Assembly (NCBI GenBank): GCA_049116315.1
Contig: JAGDZD010000001.1
Coordinates: 299,906-363,905, forward strand
Source: Thalassobius sp049116315
GTDB lineage: Bacteria > Pseudomonadota > Alphaproteobacteria > Rhodobacterales > Rhodobacteraceae
Length of the DNA: 64,000 nt
Reading direction: 5' to 3'
Positions 61,564 to 64,000 of this stretch are shown piece by piece (the stretch's first letter is position 1; every line of letters begins with the position of its first letter). Made by a program: the position numbers and the translations under genes. Below the pieces are notes generated by a model. It was not told the origin of the DNA. It saw only the letters and a list, made by a program, of their open reading frames with translations, and made no database searches.

Positions 61564-61944
61564 AATTGCCCCCCTTGAATAGTGGCGCACCAGCAGCGTC
61601 GATGGCGCCAAACAGAATTGACCAAAGGTTAACGCAAAACCCCCGTGCGCACCAAGAATGAGGCGAAAATGTGGCTGAAACCGGGCTGCGGCGCCTCAAT
61701 TGCGGCGAAACTGTTTCACCTGCGGAAACAGAGCGGGGCCGGGCATCGCGCTTGTTTCCACGACTGGGTGACGATTGGGGTCAGTTGTCGCGAGAATCGC
61801 TATTCATATGCAGGAGAACCCACGCGCCTATGAACAATTGTGAAGAGAATTGTTTCAGAAGCGGCACAGCAATGTGAGTCGAAGTGGTTTGTGTGTTGCA
61901 GCGGTTGTGCCTAGGTTGATGGCAACTGGAACAAGGAGCTGAAC
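61564..61944. other. Intergenic region between RTX gene and msrP
   Basis: 381 bases with promoters for both divergent genes. Contains one perfect hairpin CTGTTTC-acctgcg-GAAACAG at 61711-61731, which could be a regulator site. No gene or RNA recognised. Confidence 0.45.
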
Positions 61945-62847
61945 ATGGCGCGACGCTGGACAAATGATCTAACCCACGATGATGTCACCCCCGAGGCACA
62001 CTATCTGTCACGGCGTCAAATCATGGCGGGCATGGCCGGGCTTGGCTTGGCGGGGATCACAACACCGGCGGCTCAGGCAGCCACGCTTGAACCCAACAGC
62101 TGGGAAGACATCACCAGCTATAACAACTTCTATGAGTTTGGGACCGGCAAAACCGACCCGGCCAAAAACGCTCATCGCCTGACCACCGCGCCTTGGACCG
62201 TCAAGATCGACGGGATGGTCGACAATCCCGGTGACTATGCGCTGGATGACATCAAATCCAAGATGACCATCGAAGAGCGCATCTATCGCTTCCGCTGTGT
62301 CGAAGCTTGGTCAATGGTTGTGCCGTGGAATGGCTTTGAATTGGCCGACCTGTTGGCGATGGCTGGCGTGCAGTCTTCGGCCAAATATGTGGCCTTTGAA
62401 ACTCTGCTGCGCCCTGAAGAGATGATTGGCCAGAAAACCCGCGTGTTGCCTTGGCCCTATGTCGAAGGTCTGCGCCTTGATGAGGCGATGCATCCTTTGA
62501 CCATTATGGCGACCGGCATCTATGGCAAGGACATCCCAAATCAGAACGGCGCGCCGATGCGCTTGGTTGTGCCGTGGAAGTATGGCTTCAAGTCCATCAA
62601 ATCGATTGTACGGATCACCCTGACCGACAAAGAGCCGCCCACCAGCTGGAATTTGGCCAACCGTCGTGAATATGGCTTTTACAGCAACGTGAACCCAACG
62701 GTGGATCATCCGCGCTGGTCGCAGGCAACGGAGCGGAAGATCGGTGGCGGGTTGTTTGCCAAGCAAGTCGATACTCTGATGTTCAACGGATATGAATCCG
62801 AAGTGGCCAGCCTCTATGAAGGTATGGACCTGACCAAAGACTTCTAA
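61945..62847 (+). CDS. msrP: Periplasmic methionine-sulfoxide reductase catalytic subunit MsrP
   Basis: 300 residues. Twin-arginine signal (SRRQIMAGMAGLGLAG, R23-R24), cleavage near AQA-ATL. The molybdopterin domain carries C118 (FRCVEAWSMVVPWNGF), which ligates Mo, and GAPMRLVVPWKYGFKS. It repairs oxidised methionines in periplasmic proteins, receiving electrons from the membrane haem protein MsrQ encoded next. AAGGAG precedes the start. It is a second oxidative-stress defence besides KatG. Confidence 0.96.
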   Translation: MARRWTNDLTHDDVTPEAHYLSRRQIMAGMAGLGLAGITTPAAQAATLEPNSWEDITSYNNFYEFGTGKTDPAKNAHRLTTAPWTVKIDGMVDNPGDYALDDIKSKMTIEERIYRFRCVEAWSMVVPWNGFELADLLAMAGVQSSAKYVAFETLLRPEEMIGQKTRVLPWPYVEGLRLDEAMHPLTIMATGIYGKDIPNQNGAPMRLVVPWKYGFKSIKSIVRITLTDKEPPTSWNLANRREYGFYSNVNPTVDHPRWSQATERKIGGGLFAKQVDTLMFNGYESEVASLYEGMDLTKDF

Positions 62848-62958
62848 ACAGTCTGGATCGTGCATCCGCCCCATGGGGTGCGCGATCCCTTTCGCCGATG
62901 GACGGCGTGACCAGCTTATGTAGCTGGCGATCCCCCAAGCAACCTTCCGGAGATCACC

Positions 62959-63561
62959 GTGATTAACAGCTTCAATCAGTTTGCGCGCAAAGTCCCAACT
63001 TGGGTGATCTATCTCGTGGCGTTGTTGCCAGCGCCTGTCCTGTTTTGGCAGGGCATCAACGGAGAGCTTGGTCCCAATCCGGTGCAGGCCCTTGAACATG
63101 AATACGGGGAGCTGGCGCTTCAGCTGCTGATCCTCTGTCTGAGTATCACGCCTTTGCGCCGTTATGCAGGGATCAACCTGCTCAAATTCCGCCGTGCCAT
63201 TGGGGTTGTGGCGTTTGTCTATGTACTGGCGCATCTACTGGTGTGGGCCGTGCTGGATGTTCAGTCGCTCAGCCGGATTTGGGCGGATATCGTTAAACGC
63301 CCCTATATTACCATTGGCATGGCCGGATTTGCTTTGCTGTTGCCATTGGCTTTGACCTCTAACAATTGGTCGCTGCGCAAACTGGGTGCGCGGTGGCGGT
63401 CGCTGCACAAGTTGACTTACCCTGCGATCCTGCTGGGCGGTGTTCATTTTGTGTGGTTGGTCAAGGGCTGGCAGGTAGAGCCAATGATCTATTTGGGTGT
63501 GATCCTCGCCTTGCTGGTGGCCAGGCTGCCTAAGCGGCGCAAGCTGCGCGCTACGGCTTGA
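62959..63561 (+). CDS. msrQ: Haem-containing membrane subunit MsrQ
   Basis: 200 residues from a GTG start (GGAG six bases upstream). Six membrane helices; histidines in AHLLVWAVLD, WRSLHKLTYPAILLGGVHFVW are the expected haem ligands, and a basic cytoplasmic loop precedes TITPLRRYAG. It transfers electrons from the quinone pool or flavin reductase to MsrP. It is co-transcribed with msrP. Confidence 0.95.
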   Translation: MINSFNQFARKVPTWVIYLVALLPAPVLFWQGINGELGPNPVQALEHEYGELALQLLILCLSITPLRRYAGINLLKFRRAIGVVAFVYVLAHLLVWAVLDVQSLSRIWADIVKRPYITIGMAGFALLLPLALTSNNWSLRKLGARWRSLHKLTYPAILLGGVHFVWLVKGWQVEPMIYLGVILALLVARLPKRRKLRATA

Positions 63562-64000
63562 GGTCGATCGGCTTCGCTGTCTGGAGTCAGTGCAGATCAC
63601 TGTGGGTCTGATCGAGATGACGCCCGTCTATGCCGAAGGAGAGCGGGATGGGGCTGCCTCGTCCTGAAAGTTCCAAGCACTCCATCGGGCAGGTTGGAGC
63701 TGGTCTCCTGGGTGGGGCCGCCAATGGCCAAATCCTCCAATGACCAAACAGCGCCGAGTCCAAGCTTCAGACATGGGTTTAGAGGTTTCTCAAACATGCT
63801 GACGGCATGAGTCGCGGTTGAGTCGCACCTTTGGCCCGTTTCAAGCGATGTGATTCCTCTTTGGTTCACCCGATTTGCTGTGAATCGGGAGGTATTCAGA
63901 GCAAAGATGTTCGTGAAGCGTTGAAATAGGCCATGTCTTCGCTGGTTTTGATCTTCCTTAGGCTTGATTTGGTTAGTTGCGTTGGTGAATGCTATCTGTA
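63562..64000. other. Unassigned right end of the window
   Basis: 439 bases without a supportable gene. A minus-strand frame stays open from 63597 to the window edge but its translation (rich in Arg, Ser, Pro, Thr) does not look like a known protein, so it may be an eroded gene, an antisense shadow or the edge of a mobile element. It contains a perfect stem CCCGATT-TGCTGTG-AATCGGG at 63869-63889. Confidence 0.3.

Overview
The window looks like a chromosomal segment of a marine alphaproteobacterium of the Roseobacter group (Rhodobacterales). Evidence: moderately high GC, many ATGA-type stop/start overlaps, and a familiar gene set (tripartite tricarboxylate and branched-chain-type ABC transporters, urate hydroxylase PuuD, paired saccharopine dehydrogenases, RTX protein, OxyR/KatG, MsrPQ). 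This assignment is inferred from gene content only. I see no rRNA, CRISPR array, prophage or intact insertion sequence; there is one tRNA gene (Val, anticodon GAC).

Layout. 1-8040: a catabolic locus. Leftward run otnK-like kinase (cut by the window start), metallo-beta-lactamase-fold hydrolase, small monooxygenase, tctA, tctB, tctC; rightward run isopropylmalate-dehydrogenase-like enzyme, Gfo/Idh/MocA oxidoreductase and a GntR/FCD regulator. The shared intergenic region holds an inverted repeat that could be the operator. 8135-10211: a DCC-family/saccharopine-dehydrogenase-like pair. 10600-14605: cold-shock gene, divergent oxyR/katG, a SWIM zinc-finger protein. 15544-24785: a chemotaxis cluster in order mcp, STAS-like, cheY, cheA, cheW, cheW, cheR, cheB and a large soluble protein, closed by a strong terminator. 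24878-27856: a hybrid histidine kinase facing it.

28322-35332: LysR regulator divergent from puuD, an rRNA/tRNA-type methyltransferase, mutL-rmuC and a DUF3775 protein. 35387-41321 (leftward): two saccharopine dehydrogenases (lysine catabolism or reversal), a histidine phosphatase, a mini WGR protein, and a two-component pair. 41527-50252: an operon-like block in which a long-chain-type acyl-CoA synthetase and a PaaK-like ligase bracket a complete hydrophobic-amino-acid-type (HAAT) ABC importer with an additional two-helix membrane protein. 50284-57187: degenerate caspase-like/peptidoglycan-binding protein, rpmJ, tRNA-Val, N-formylglutamate amidohydrolase, AhpD-like protein with an Rrf2 regulator, dinB, Nudix hydrolase, pyrF. 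57401-63561: clpB behind a heat-shock-type promoter, an RTX protein, msrP-msrQ. The last 440 bases hold no gene I can name.

The most interesting item is the last protein of the chemotaxis operon (23070-24785). It carries two degenerate MCP-tip-like segments, a D-x3-Q motif like the catalytic residues of the CheY-P phosphatase CheZ, and, after an Ala/Glu-rich linker, a C-terminal peptide resembling the CheY-binding tail of CheZ. It may be an unrecognised CheY-P phosphatase/scaffold in a lineage usually thought to lack CheZ. Secondary points are repeated intercistronic hairpins around solute-binding-protein genes, a hairpin that would mask the ribosome-binding site of the second cheW, and several small membrane proteins.
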